Source: QHVT01 sp036389275
GTDB taxonomy: Bacteria; Acidobacteriota; Thermoanaerobaculia; Gp7-AA8
Direction of reading: 5' to 3'
Length of the DNA stretch: 64,000 nucleotides
Assembly (NCBI GenBank): GCA_036389275.1
Contig: DASVQE010000068.1
Location: 1 to 64,000, forward strand
Part shown: piece by piece, positions 35,771 to 44,429 of the stretch
Layout: each line of letters begins with the position of its first letter
How positions within the stretch are numbered: the stretch's first letter is position 1
Position numbers and translations under genes: made by a program
The notes under the pieces: model-generated
The model's input: only the letters and a program-made list of their open reading frames with translations
The model's database searches: none
What the model was told of the DNA's origin: nothing

Positions 35771-36277
35771 TCAGAAGAGCGGCCGCCTTCCGACCAGCCA
35801 GAGCACGAGCGCGATGAGCAGCCCGAAGAGGACGAACACCAGCACCGCGAAGAAGGCGATGATGGCCGCGGTGACGAGTGCGATGCTCGATGCGGAGCGC
35901 GGCGGCCGGCGGCGGTCGCGGTAGCGCTCGAGCAGCCGCATGTTCTTCATGTTCTCTTCCCACAGGAAGTCGAACACGTCGCCCGCGAGCGGCACCGCGC
36001 CGAAGATCAGATCGACGGCGATGTTCCAGACCATGCGCACGATGATCCGCGCCGGCACCCGATGCCGCAGCGCGCCGACGATCACCCACGTCGACAGCAC
36101 GCCGCCGATAAAATCGCCGATGCCCGGCACGAGGCCGAGGGCGGCGTCGAGGCCGAAGCGCATGCGCGTGCCGGGGATGACGAACTGCTCGTCCATGAGC
36201 CGGGCGAAGCGGCGCAACGCCACCAGATCGCGCGGCAGCTTCTCATCAGGCTCGACGACTTCCGGGATGATTGCCAC
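35771..36277 (-). CDS. DUF4112 membrane protein
   Basis: The 168-residue protein starts at GTG 36277 (AIIPEVVEPDEKLPRDL). The DUF4112 core includes FGLDAALGLVPGIGDFIGGVLS and VWNIAVDLIFGAVPLAGDVFDFLWEENMKN. A C-terminal transmembrane helix follows. Function is unknown. The upstream spacer holds a repeat element (36298-36427) shared with the divergent BrkB gene. The frame upstream of 36277 runs through that repeat and is not coding. Confidence 0.82.
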   Translation of the reverse strand: MAIIPEVVEPDEKLPRDLVALRRFARLMDEQFVIPGTRMRFGLDAALGLVPGIGDFIGGVLSTWVIVGALRHRVPARIIVRMVWNIAVDLIFGAVPLAGDVFDFLWEENMKNMRLLERYRDRRRPPRSASSIALVTAAIIAFFAVLVFVLFGLLIALVLWLVGRRPLF

Positions 36278-36297
36278 GCTCAGCCGTAGTGCAAGAG

Positions 36298-36427
36298 AAG
36301 TGCTGAGTGCTGAGGGCCAAGTGACGGCATGGGTCGCGCGGCGGCACCTCGCGCTCGGGTGACGCGTGCATCCCGAGCGCGCTGTTGCATTCACGTGACG
36401 CGTCCCAGCACTCGGCACTCAGCACTT
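36298..36427. repeat. composite inverted repeat, AGTGCTG family copy 1
   Basis: Outer arms AAGTGCTGAGTGCTGAG (36298-36314) and CTCGGCACTCAGCACTT (36411-36427) pair with one G-T mismatch. An inner 10-bp stem CGCGCTCGGG / CCCGAGCGCG (36350-36359, 36372-36381) closes on a 12-base loop. The whole element is homologous to 47107-47253, including the inner hairpin and its loop with one substitution. This copy lies in the divergent promoter region of the DUF4112 and BrkB genes. Confidence 0.88.
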
Positions 36428-36463
36428 TGCCGTTCCGGCGCATCCTTTGCGAAGATGTGCCCC

Positions 36464-37924
36464 ATGCCTGACTCCGCCACTCCGGGACGGCCGCCGAGTT
36501 GGAAGGACTCGTGGGGCGGGCGTTTCTTCAGCGCGAAAGATGTGGTCTGGTCGTGGCTCACCGACCCGGCGGTCCTCGTCTACCGCCGCCATGGCTTCGG
36601 CCAGAAGAAGATGCGGGCGCTGATCGTCGAGTTCTTCCTCTTCGTGCGCGAGGTCGTGCGCGAGTTCTGGCACATCGAGGGCACCTCGCGCGCCGCGTCG
36701 CTGGCGTACACCACGCTGCTCTCGCTGATCCCGCTGCTGGTCGCATTCACACACATTTTGAAGGAGTATTTTCAGAACTTATTTCCGGGATTCCAGACGC
36801 AGATCGACACGATCCTCAACGCCGTCATCCCGTACGACTCGCCGCAGATCACGTATCACCTCACGCGCTTCGCCGAGAACGCGCAGACCGCCTCGACCCT
36901 CGGCGGCATCGCCTTCATGTTCATCGCCTTCCGCCTCTTCGTGGCCGTCGAAGGGGCCGTGAATCAGATCTGGAAGGTGCGCAGCGCCCGCGGCTACCGC
37001 CAGAAAATCATCGCCTTCACCATGCTCTTCTTCTGGGGCCCGCTGCTGATGGGCCTCTCCTTCACCACCACCTCGATGCTCGAGCGCAACCGCTATCTGC
37101 GCGTGCTCTTCGAGGGCGATCTGATCTTCATGATCGCGCCGGTGCTGGTGCTCTTCCTCGGCTTCGCCATGCTCTTCTGGCTCGTGCCGTCGACGCGCGT
37201 GCGCTTCCCGGCCGCGGCCGTCGGCGCCGTCGTCACGACCGCGCTCTTCACGTTGGTGCGCTACCTCTTCGGCATCTACGCGAACTACCTGATGACCGGG
37301 CGCCTCAACCTGATCTACGGCACGGTCGGACTGGCCATCATCTTCCTGATCGCCATCGAGGTGATGTGGGTGGTGATCCTTCTCGGCGTCGAGATCAGCT
37401 ACGTCTGGCAGAACCTCTACGGCGTGCTGCGCGCGACCGAGCAGCACGTGCAGGACGAGCCGCAGTTCGATCTCTACTACGCGCTGCGCGGCCTGCTCGA
37501 GATCGCGCGCCGCTTCGACCGCCGCGAAGAGCCGCCGTCGTCGTACCGCCTGGCCGAGCAGTTCGGCACCACCGACTCGCAGATGCTGCGCGTGCTGCGC
37601 AAACTCGAGGACGCGAAGTTGATCGCGCCGACCGGCACCGCCTGGACGGGTTACGTGCCGGCGTGCGATCCCGACCGCATCAGCATCGAGGAAGTGGTGA
37701 CGCAGATGGAAGGCGTGCAGCGCCTCCTGCCGGAATCGGGCGCGGACGATCGCGAGAAAGTGGCCGTGGGCGAGTTGTTCCAGACACTCAACGCCTGCAC
37801 CGCGAACGCGCTCGAGCGGATGTCGATCGGGCGTCTCGTGCGCGAGGTCTACGCGCCGCGCGAGGTGCGCACGGAAGATGAGCCGGGCGCGCTCGATCTC
37901 GGCGCGTCGAATCCGCGGGCGTAG
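36464..37924 (+). CDS. BrkB-family membrane protein with C-terminal winged-helix region
   Basis: The 486-residue protein has the BrkB membrane domain over about residues 50-330: ASLAYTTLLSLIPLLVAF, VEGAVNQIWKV and NLIYGTVGLAIIFLIAIEVMW. A soluble C-terminal region of about 130 residues follows. In it, SSYRLAEQFGTTDSQMLRVLRKLEDAKLI reads as a winged helix-turn-helix of the kind seen in longer YihY proteins. ATG 36455, three codons earlier, is an alternative start. It is longer than the paralogue at 25981, which lacks this domain. Confidence 0.87.
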   Translation: MPDSATPGRPPSWKDSWGGRFFSAKDVVWSWLTDPAVLVYRRHGFGQKKMRALIVEFFLFVREVVREFWHIEGTSRAASLAYTTLLSLIPLLVAFTHILKEYFQNLFPGFQTQIDTILNAVIPYDSPQITYHLTRFAENAQTASTLGGIAFMFIAFRLFVAVEGAVNQIWKVRSARGYRQKIIAFTMLFFWGPLLMGLSFTTTSMLERNRYLRVLFEGDLIFMIAPVLVLFLGFAMLFWLVPSTRVRFPAAAVGAVVTTALFTLVRYLFGIYANYLMTGRLNLIYGTVGLAIIFLIAIEVMWVVILLGVEISYVWQNLYGVLRATEQHVQDEPQFDLYYALRGLLEIARRFDRREEPPSSYRLAEQFGTTDSQMLRVLRKLEDAKLIAPTGTAWTGYVPACDPDRISIEEVVTQMEGVQRLLPESGADDREKVAVGELFQTLNACTANALERMSIGRLVREVYAPREVRTEDEPGALDLGASNPRA

Positions 37925-37925
37925 G

Positions 37926-38750
37926 TCAGCCGGCGGCGTCCTGCTTCTCGTCGTGCGCGGCGCGCATGCCGCGAACCTTGCCGATGCGGCGGAAGGTCTC
38001 GTATGCGACGGTCGACGTGGTGACCCAGATCGAGCCGGCGGCGATGCCGGCGGCGACGTCCGAGATCCAGTGCACGCCGAGGTAGATGCGCGAGGTGGCG
38101 ATGGCCGCGACGATCGTCACCGCGAGCGCGAGTGCCGCGGCGCGCGTCCGCGTCGAGTGCAGCGCGCGGAACGCGAGATAGGCGAACGCGCCGATGACGA
38201 TGGTCGAGCCCATGGCATGTCCGCTCGGAAACGAATATCCGTGCGCGCGCCGCAGCGCTTCGGCCAGATCGGGACGCGCCCGCGCGAAGTAGCGTTTCAG
38301 CTCGAGGTTCAGCAGTCCGCCGACGCTGATGGTCACGAGCAGATACGACGCGCGCTTCCAGCGGCCGCGCGCGAACAGCAGCGCCGCCACGGCCAGCGAG
38401 AGCAGCCCGAGCGTCACCGGCAATCCGAGGATCGTCATCGTGGTGAAGAAAAACGTCGAGCCGTTCGTGCGCGTCGTGCGCGCCCATTCGTGCACTTCGT
38501 AGTCGACGTGCTGCAGTTGCGGCGCCTCGGCGTGCACGCGCTCGGCGAGATCGAGAAAGGCATCGCCGGCGACCGCGGTCAGGCCGATGCCGATGGCCAG
38601 CACCACGAACACCGGCAGGTAGTCGTGATAGCGCAGCTTCGTGGTGAAGTGCGCCGTCTTCGTCAGCAGCGCGGAGAGCAGCGGCCCGACCGCATAGAAC
38701 AGCAGCCAGAGCACGAGGAAGAGAAGAAGGAAGAGAGAGACGAAGAGCAA
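37926..38750 (-). CDS. PAP2-family membrane phosphatase
   Basis: The 274-residue protein has about six membrane segments and the three PAP2 catalytic motifs: KRYFARARP, YSFPSGHAMGS and SRIYLGVHWISDV. Likely substrates are phosphatidic acid or undecaprenyl pyrophosphate. The start is TTG 38750, right after a small perfect hairpin; no ATG is available before the first transmembrane helix. It follows the cyclic-nucleotide-binding gene on the minus strand, and its stop lies one base from the convergent BrkB stop. Confidence 0.87.
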   Translation of the reverse strand: MLFVSLFLLLFLVLWLLFYAVGPLLSALLTKTAHFTTKLRYHDYLPVFVVLAIGIGLTAVAGDAFLDLAERVHAEAPQLQHVDYEVHEWARTTRTNGSTFFFTTMTILGLPVTLGLLSLAVAALLFARGRWKRASYLLVTISVGGLLNLELKRYFARARPDLAEALRRAHGYSFPSGHAMGSTIVIGAFAYLAFRALHSTRTRAAALALAVTIVAAIATSRIYLGVHWISDVAAGIAAGSIWVTTSTVAYETFRRIGKVRGMRAAHDEKQDAAG

Positions 38751-38753
38751 GTC

Positions 38754-38771
38754 AGAGTTCCTCGGAACTCT
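38754..38771. repeat. short perfect hairpin, TTCCTCGGAA type
   Basis: AGAGTTCC and GGAACTCT form an 8-bp stem with a TC loop between the cyclic-nucleotide-binding gene and the PAP2 TTG start. The centre TTCCTCGGAA resembles the unit of the octamer-arm repeats. It lies where the PAP2 ribosome-binding site should be, so it could limit PAP2 translation. Confidence 0.55.
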
Positions 38772-38777
38772 CTTCCA

Positions 38778-40580
38778 TCAGAACCCGCCGGACATGTACT
38801 TCCACTGCACGATCTTGTCGTTGATCTCGCGCAGGCGGCGGCTGATCATGCGGCAGAGCAGGTTGAGGAACTGCAGCGATGCGTGCGGATCCATCGAGAG
38901 GATCTCGTTGAGCGTGGCGCGGTCGATCGATAGCACCGTGGCGTCGCCCTCGTGCGACTTCGCATCGGCCGAGCGCGGCTTCTCGTCGATGAGCGCCATC
39001 TCGCCGAAAAAGTCGCCGCGGTCGAGCACCGTCAGCGCTTCTTCGCCGACGCCGGGGATGAACTTCGAGATGCGCACGCGGCCGTCGAGGACGATGTAGA
39101 GCTTGTCGCCTTTCTCGCCCTCGCGGAAGATCATCGACCCTTCGCGGAAGCGCTCCTCCGAGGAGAACGTCGCCAGCAGCTTCATTTCCGCGGCGGAGAG
39201 GCCGCGCTCGCGGAAGAGATCGACCTTGTCCTCCGACTTGACGGTGACCTGCTGCACTTCGCGCTTGCCGTCGACGCGCTTGCGGCCCGCGCCTTTCTTC
39301 GCGTCTTCCTGGAAGAAGAGCTTGAGCTGCTCGTTCGCGTCGCGCACCTTTTCGGTGAGCGAGCGCCAGAAGGCCCAGTGCAGTCCGACCGCGAGCTCCT
39401 TGTCCTCGTCCATGAGCTGATCGAGCGCGCTGAACGAGAAGCTGTAGCAGGCCGACGACTCAGTCGCGACGGCGTCGCTGGAGCGATGGGTGCGGTCGAT
39501 GAAGTTCATCTCGCCGAAGATCGTGTCGGCGACGAGCGAGCCGAGGATCTGCGGACCGAAGGGAGTCTCCTTGCGGATCTCGATGCGGCCGCTGCGCACG
39601 ACGTAGAAATCCATCGAGCGGTCTTCCTCGCGGAAGACGTAGTCGCCGGCGGTGTAGCCCTGCACGCGCACGAGTTTCGAGAGGCGGAAGATCTGCTCGT
39701 CTTTCATGTGCTGGAAGACGGCGAGCTGCCGCAGCTCGTGCGAGGTGGTGATCAGATCGTCGCGCTTCTCGGCCGCGCGCGTGATCTTCTGGAGGATGTC
39801 CTTGAAGTCCTTCCGGCTCTCGACGCGGAAGAGGTTTTCCTTCCGCAGCTCGAGCCGCTCGGTCGACATCTGCAACTGCTCGACGCGCTCCTTGATGCGC
39901 GCGTTGAGCTCCTTCGACTCGACGCTGAGGATGCGCTTGAGCGTGTTGATCATCCGGCGCACCGGCTCGGTCGACTCGCCCTTCTGATCGGTGGCGAGCA
40001 GGAACGCGTCGACGAAGTCGTCGAGCGAGCGGTCGAAGTTTTTCAGCTCGAACTCGATACGGCCGGAGAGCTCGGCCAGGCCGCGGTCGAAGGGATTGAG
40101 CTTGCGCGCGGCGGCGATCTCTTCGTGCGCCGCTTCCCATTCGCCCTGCGAGTAGTAGAGGCGGCCGAGGATCTCGAACGGGCGATAGTTGTTCGGCGTC
40201 TTCAGCTTCGCGATCTCGAGCATCTCGATCGCTTTCGCGGTCTGGTCCTTGGCCATGTAGTACTGCGCGAGCCCGACGTACTGCGAGGCGTCGATCTCGT
40301 CGCGCGAGCGCTCGGCGGCGAGCTCCTGGCGCTGCGACGCATACCGCGCATCCTCGGCCGCTTTTTTCTGGTCGCGCACGCGCGCCAGGTTGATGCGCAG
40401 CGAGACCGATCCCGGCTTGAGCTTCTCCGCCATCTCGTACAGATGGATCGACTCGTCGTACATGCCCTGGTCGGCGTAGCGGCGCGCGAGGATGAGCAGG
40501 TCGTCGGCGTCGATGGCGACGGACGTCTCCGCGGCGAGAGTGCGGAAACGCGGACGAGGCGCGAAAGGCTGCTCGGCCAT
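38778..40580 (-). CDS. TPR protein with two cyclic-nucleotide-binding domains
   Basis: The roughly 600-residue cytoplasmic protein has N-terminal TPR units (about 20-200) and a coiled linker with KERVEQLQMSTERLELRKENL. Two cNMP-binding domains follow. The first (about 285-400) contains FREEDRSMDFYVVRSGRIEI and IFGEMNFIDRTHRSSDAVA. The second (about 455-575) contains FREGEKGDKLYIVLDGRVRI and FFGEMALIDEKPRSADA. No DNA-binding domain is seen, so it is a signalling scaffold rather than a CRP-type regulator. ATG 40580 is preferred; ATG 40595 is also possible. The divergent gene starts only 20 bases away. Confidence 0.87.
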   Translation of the reverse strand: MAEQPFAPRPRFRTLAAETSVAIDADDLLILARRYADQGMYDESIHLYEMAEKLKPGSVSLRINLARVRDQKKAAEDARYASQRQELAAERSRDEIDASQYVGLAQYYMAKDQTAKAIEMLEIAKLKTPNNYRPFEILGRLYYSQGEWEAAHEEIAAARKLNPFDRGLAELSGRIEFELKNFDRSLDDFVDAFLLATDQKGESTEPVRRMINTLKRILSVESKELNARIKERVEQLQMSTERLELRKENLFRVESRKDFKDILQKITRAAEKRDDLITTSHELRQLAVFQHMKDEQIFRLSKLVRVQGYTAGDYVFREEDRSMDFYVVRSGRIEIRKETPFGPQILGSLVADTIFGEMNFIDRTHRSSDAVATESSACYSFSFSALDQLMDEDKELAVGLHWAFWRSLTEKVRDANEQLKLFFQEDAKKGAGRKRVDGKREVQQVTVKSEDKVDLFRERGLSAAEMKLLATFSSEERFREGSMIFREGEKGDKLYIVLDGRVRISKFIPGVGEEALTVLDRGDFFGEMALIDEKPRSADAKSHEGDATVLSIDRATLNEILSMDPHASLQFLNLLCRMISRRLREINDKIVQWKYMSGGF

Positions 40581-40600
40581 GGGAGATGCAATCATATGAC

Positions 40601-41635
40601 ATGCGTGCGCTCGTGCTCGCCGTCGCCTTCCAGCTCGCGTTGCCGGGCTACGAGTTCCAGTTTCCGCGCGACCACGGCTCGCACCCCGAGTACCGCACCG
40701 AATGGTGGTACTACACCGGACACCTGCGCACCGGCAGCGGACATCGTTACGGCTTCGAGGTGACGTTCTTCCGCGTCGGCATCGACCGGCAGCCGCGCGC
40801 CTCGGAGTGGGACCTGCGCGACCTCATGCCTGCGCACTTCGCCATCACCGACGTCGACGGCAAGGCCTTCCGCTACTACGAGAAGCTGAACCGCGGCTCG
40901 CGCTTCACCGCGAATGCGGCCGTCGACCGGCTCGACGTGTTCAATGAAGGATGGCGCGCGACGACGAATCCCGACGGCTCGTGGCGCCTGGTCGCGCGCG
41001 AAGGACGCGACGCCATCGATCTCGTGCTGCGCACGCGCAAGCCGCCGGCGGTGCATGGGGAGAACGGCGTGAGCGTGAAGGCGCAAGGGGAAGGCTACGC
41101 GTCGCACTACTACTCGATGACGCGGCTCGAGGCGTCGGGCAGCGTGAACGGTGCGGCGTGCACGGGTGAGGCGTGGATGGACCACGAATTCGGCTCGTCG
41201 GCGCTGCGCGAGAATCAGCAGGGTTGGGACTGGTTCTCGATCCAGCTCGACAACGACGCGGAGATCATGCTGTACGTGATCCGTCGCAAAGACGGCTCGC
41301 CCGACGTGACCAGCTCCGGCTCGCTGATCGCCAGCGACGGGCGCGTGATCGCCGTGTCGCGCGAGCAGATGCGCATCACGCCGCTGCGGCGGTGGCGCTC
41401 GCCCAAGAGCGGCGCGACGTATCCAATGGGTTGGCGCGTCGAGCTGCCGTCGTTCAACATCGCCCTCGGCGTGACGCCGCTGCTCGACGCGCAGGAGCTG
41501 GTCACGCGCGGCTCGACGAACGTTACCTACTGGGAAGGCGCGGTGGACGTGAGCGGCTCGTTCGACGGTGTGGCCGTGCGCGGCAAAGGCTACGTGGAGA
41601 TGACCGGCTACGACAAAGCCTTTCGCGCGCCTTGA
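40601..41635 (+). CDS. CrtC/AttH-like lipocalin-fold protein
   Basis: The 344-residue protein matches the AttH / hydroxyneurosporene-synthase-like family: FPRDHGSHPEYRTEWWYYTGHL, then GEAWMDHEFGSS, WDWFSIQLDNDAEIMLYVIRRKDG, and YWEGAVDVSG near the end. Members include carotenoid 1,2-hydratases and secreted lipid-binding proteins. An N-terminal hydrophobic stretch (MRALVLAVAFQLALPGYEF) is a weak signal peptide. No carotenoid genes are nearby, so the substrate is open. The start is ATG 40601; ATG 40586 in the same frame would overlap the divergent gene. Confidence 0.82.
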   Translation: MRALVLAVAFQLALPGYEFQFPRDHGSHPEYRTEWWYYTGHLRTGSGHRYGFEVTFFRVGIDRQPRASEWDLRDLMPAHFAITDVDGKAFRYYEKLNRGSRFTANAAVDRLDVFNEGWRATTNPDGSWRLVAREGRDAIDLVLRTRKPPAVHGENGVSVKAQGEGYASHYYSMTRLEASGSVNGAACTGEAWMDHEFGSSALRENQQGWDWFSIQLDNDAEIMLYVIRRKDGSPDVTSSGSLIASDGRVIAVSREQMRITPLRRWRSPKSGATYPMGWRVELPSFNIALGVTPLLDAQELVTRGSTNVTYWEGAVDVSGSFDGVAVRGKGYVEMTGYDKAFRAP

Positions 41636-41668
41636 AATCGCCACAATTGACGTCTATCAATTTCGTTC

Positions 41669-42457
41669 ATGATTTCACTGATCCTCGCCGCCGCGCTCAC
41701 GCTTCCGCCGCAGAAGACGCATGCCGTGTTCGGAGTGTCGGCCATGGATCTCGACACCGGCCGCACGGTGTCGGTCCGCGGCAATCAGCGCTTCCCGATG
41801 GCGAGCGTGTTCAAGTTTCCGATCGCGCTGTCGGTGATCCGCCACGTGCCGCTCGACGAGCCCGTGACGATCGAGCCGCAGGATTTCAGCCTCGGCTGGA
41901 GTCCTCTGCGCGACGCCGCCAAAGGGCAGCCGCTGCACATGACCACCGGCGAGCTGCTGGCGTCGATGCTGCGCGACAGCGACAACACGGCCGGCGACTA
42001 CTTCATCCGCCGCATCGGCCCGAAGACGATCACGCGCGAGACGAACGTGCGCGGCATCCGCATCGACCGGACGGAGAAAGCGATCATCCTCGACATCCGC
42101 CGCGACGGCGTGCCGCGTTTCCACGCCGATCCGCGCGATACGTCGACGCCGAACGCGATGGTCGCGCTGCTGGCGCGCTTCGCCCGCAAGCCCGACCCGC
42201 GCCTGATGCAACTGATGCTCGACTCGACCACCGGCGCGCGGCGCCTCAAATCGATCGTCCCGCCCGGCGCCACGCTCGCCCACAAAACCGGCACCATGCC
42301 CGGCGTCCTCAACGACGTCGGCATCCTCACGTTCCCGAACGGCCAACGCATCGCCATCGCCGTCTTCTCCACGAAACGCCCCGAAAACGAACCCGACGAG
42401 GATGCAGAAGACGACCTCGCCGCCATCGCAAACGCGGCCATCGCGAAGTTGCGCTGA
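41669..42457 (+). CDS. class A beta-lactamase-like serine hydrolase
   Basis: The 262-residue protein has the serine beta-lactamase motifs: SVFK (Ser-x-x-Lys), SDN in DSDNTAGDYF, RDTSTPNAM and the HKTGT triad. A short N-terminal hydrophobic segment suggests export. The omega loop reads RTEKAIILDI, so a Glu is present at the expected place, but the usual Asn four residues later is not. Deacylation may therefore differ from classical enzymes. Its stop lies 15 bases before a long inverted repeat shared with the convergent rtcB gene. Confidence 0.86.
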   Translation: MISLILAAALTLPPQKTHAVFGVSAMDLDTGRTVSVRGNQRFPMASVFKFPIALSVIRHVPLDEPVTIEPQDFSLGWSPLRDAAKGQPLHMTTGELLASMLRDSDNTAGDYFIRRIGPKTITRETNVRGIRIDRTEKAIILDIRRDGVPRFHADPRDTSTPNAMVALLARFARKPDPRLMQLMLDSTTGARRLKSIVPPGATLAHKTGTMPGVLNDVGILTFPNGQRIAIAVFSTKRPENEPDEDAEDDLAAIANAAIAKLR

Positions 42458-42471
42458 TGTCGTGAATGGAT

Positions 42472-42645
42472 GGGGACGACCGGGGGCCTCCGGCGGCTGG
42501 GGCCGAGGGCCCCAGACCCCATTGGTTGGCCTAGCCTCCGCGACACAGTGTCGTGAGCTTGGAAGGCAGTGTCGCGGAGGCTAGGCCAACAGACGGGGTC
42601 CGGGGCCCGTGGCCCCGGCCGCCGGAGGCCTCTCGTCGTCACCCC
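42472..42645. repeat. long inverted repeat between convergent bla-like gene and rtcB
   Basis: Arms 42472-42546 and 42569-42645 pair over about 75 bases, perfectly in the innermost 21 bases and with roughly ten mismatches further out, around a 22-base spacer. The outer core (GACC.G.GGCCTCCGGCGG and its complement ending TCTCGTCGT) is shared with the element at 16110-16279. The inner sequences differ but are self-complementary in each. The rtcB stop codon lies inside the right arm. Confidence 0.9.
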
Positions 42646-44024
42646 TTGATCACAGCCACCGGCCGGAAGCGGGCCACTTTGCGGGCGATGCCGGCGCGGG
42701 CTACGACGTCGACCACTACGTCGATGTCCTTGTACGCTTCCGGCGCTTCCTCGACCAGACCCTTCGACGAACCCGCCTCGGCGATGATGCCGAGGTTGCG
42801 CAGCCGCGTGCGCAGCTCCTCGGCGCCGATCTCGTGGCGCGCTTTCGTGCGCGACATCGTTCGTCCCGCGCCGTGGCAGCTCGAGCCGAACGTCTGCGTC
42901 ATCGACGCCTCTTCCCCGACCAGCAGATACGACGCAGTGCCCATACTCCCGGGGATCAGCACCGGCTGCCGCGGAAAGGCGCGCGTAGCGCCCTTGCGGT
43001 GCACGACCACATCCTGCTCGCCGTACCGCTCGACCTTCGCCACGTTATGCGCGACGTCGTAGACGATCGACAGCGCGTCGTCGCGGAACTCGTGCGACCA
43101 GGCGCGGCGGATGGCGGCGGTGATGAGCTGGCGATTGGCGAAGGCGAAATTCGCCGCGGCCGCCATCGCGCCGAGGTAACGCTCGCCTTCCGGTGAAGAC
43201 AGCGGCGCGCAGGCCAGCTCGCGGTCGGCCACTTCGATCCCGTAGCGCGCCATCGTCTTCGTCATCACGCGCAGCGAATCGGTGGCGACCTGATGTCCGA
43301 GGCCGCGCGAACCGGTGTGAATCTGGATGACGATGCCGCCGCGGACGATGCCGTGGCGTGCGGCCTCGTCGACGTCATACACCTCGTCGACGCGATCGAT
43401 CTCGATGAAGTGATTGCCGGAGCCGATGGTCCCGAGCTGATCGGCGCCGCGCTCGCGCGCCGCCTGCGACACGAGGTGCGGATCGGCGCCGTCGAGCCGT
43501 CCGCCCGACTCGATGTGGTCAAGATCGTCCGCGACGCCGTAGCCCAGCTCCACTGCCCGCGATGCGCCGTCGCGGAGAACAAGGTCAAGATCTTTACCTT
43601 TGAGGGTGAGCCGCCCGCCGCGGCCGACGCCCGACGGCACCTCGCGCGCGATCGAGTGCGCCAGCTTCTGCAGCGACGGCTGCACTTCTTCGAACGTCTG
43701 CGACGAGCGCAGCAGCCGCACGCCGCAGTTGATGTCGTAGCCGATCCCGCCCGGCGAGACCACGCCGTCGCGCGCGTCGACCGCGGCCACGCCGCCGATC
43801 GGAAAGCCGTAGCCCTCGTGCACGTCGGGCATGGCGATGGCGTACTTTTGGATGCCCGGCAGCGTGGTGACGTTGATCAGTTGCGTGAGCGAGCGGTCGC
43901 CGAGGATCGACGGCAGCATCGCTTCGCTGGCGTAGACCCGCGCCGGCACGCGCATGTCGGGCCGGTACGTTTGCGGGATTTCCCAGAGGTGGTCGTGGAT
44001 CTTCTCGAGGTCGCGCAGGTTCAT
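42639..44024 (-). CDS. rtcB: RNA-splicing ligase RtcB
   Basis: RtcB joins 2',3'-cyclic phosphate or 3'-phosphate RNA ends to 5'-OH ends using GTP and Mn2+. The 461-residue protein shows the metal-binding GGIGYDINCGVRLL, GSGNHFIEID, IHTGSRGLGHQ and SCHGAGRTMSRTKA motifs. The ATG at 44024 overlaps the archease stop (ATGA), giving tight coupling to its activator. The frame upstream of 44024 is not used. It is the last gene of the desulfurase - rhodanese - archease - rtcB operon. Confidence 0.95.
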   Translation of the reverse strand: MNLRDLEKIHDHLWEIPQTYRPDMRVPARVYASEAMLPSILGDRSLTQLINVTTLPGIQKYAIAMPDVHEGYGFPIGGVAAVDARDGVVSPGGIGYDINCGVRLLRSSQTFEEVQPSLQKLAHSIAREVPSGVGRGGRLTLKGKDLDLVLRDGASRAVELGYGVADDLDHIESGGRLDGADPHLVSQAARERGADQLGTIGSGNHFIEIDRVDEVYDVDEAARHGIVRGGIVIQIHTGSRGLGHQVATDSLRVMTKTMARYGIEVADRELACAPLSSPEGERYLGAMAAAANFAFANRQLITAAIRRAWSHEFRDDALSIVYDVAHNVAKVERYGEQDVVVHRKGATRAFPRQPVLIPGSMGTASYLLVGEEASMTQTFGSSCHGAGRTMSRTKARHEIGAEELRTRLRNLGIIAEAGSSKGLVEEAPEAYKDIDVVVDVVARAGIARKVARFRPVAVIKG

Positions 44025-44425
44025 AGGTCGAAGACCAGCATCGTAGTCCACGAGTCGCCGTCCTGCCGGACCTCCGCCTCGTGATACGTCACCGCTTTCA
44101 CATCCTCCTCGAACTCCGCCGGCGCGACGCCGCGCAATTCCGCTGTGAGCGAGGTCGCCTCGAAGCGGGTGAAGGTGATGGCGGTGAAGAGCTCGCGTGC
44201 GACGTGCGCGCGGTGCAGGACCTCGTTGAGAAAATCGACCAGGAGCGAGGTGGTGTCGGCGGAGTCGTCGACGGCGATCGTCCGCGAGACCGGCCGCGCG
44301 TCCGCATCGCTCGTTCCGCGCATCACCGCGTACATGCCACGCACGGCATCGGCGAAGAGCTCCTCGGCCGACGCCGCGCGCACGAGCGCGCGCACGTCGG
44401 CCGTGTGCTGGACGAGCTCGAACAA
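44021..44425 (-). CDS. archease, activator of RtcB
   Basis: Archease promotes guanylylation and multiple turnover of RtcB. The 134-residue protein begins FELVQHTADVRALVRAASAEELFADAVRGMYAVM, the standard archease N-terminus, and continues with LLVDFLNEVLHRAHVARELFT. It ends with VKAVTYHEAEVRQDG...MLVFDL, giving the metal-binding His and terminal Asp. The start is TTG 44425, four bases after the rhodanese stop. This start is imposed by the alignment, because the frame upstream belongs to the rhodanese gene in another register. Confidence 0.92.
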   Translation of the reverse strand: MFELVQHTADVRALVRAASAEELFADAVRGMYAVMRGTSDADARPVSRTIAVDDSADTTSLLVDFLNEVLHRAHVARELFTAITFTRFEATSLTAELRGVAPAEFEEDVKAVTYHEAEVRQDGDSWTTMLVFDL

Positions 44426-44429
44426 GAAG

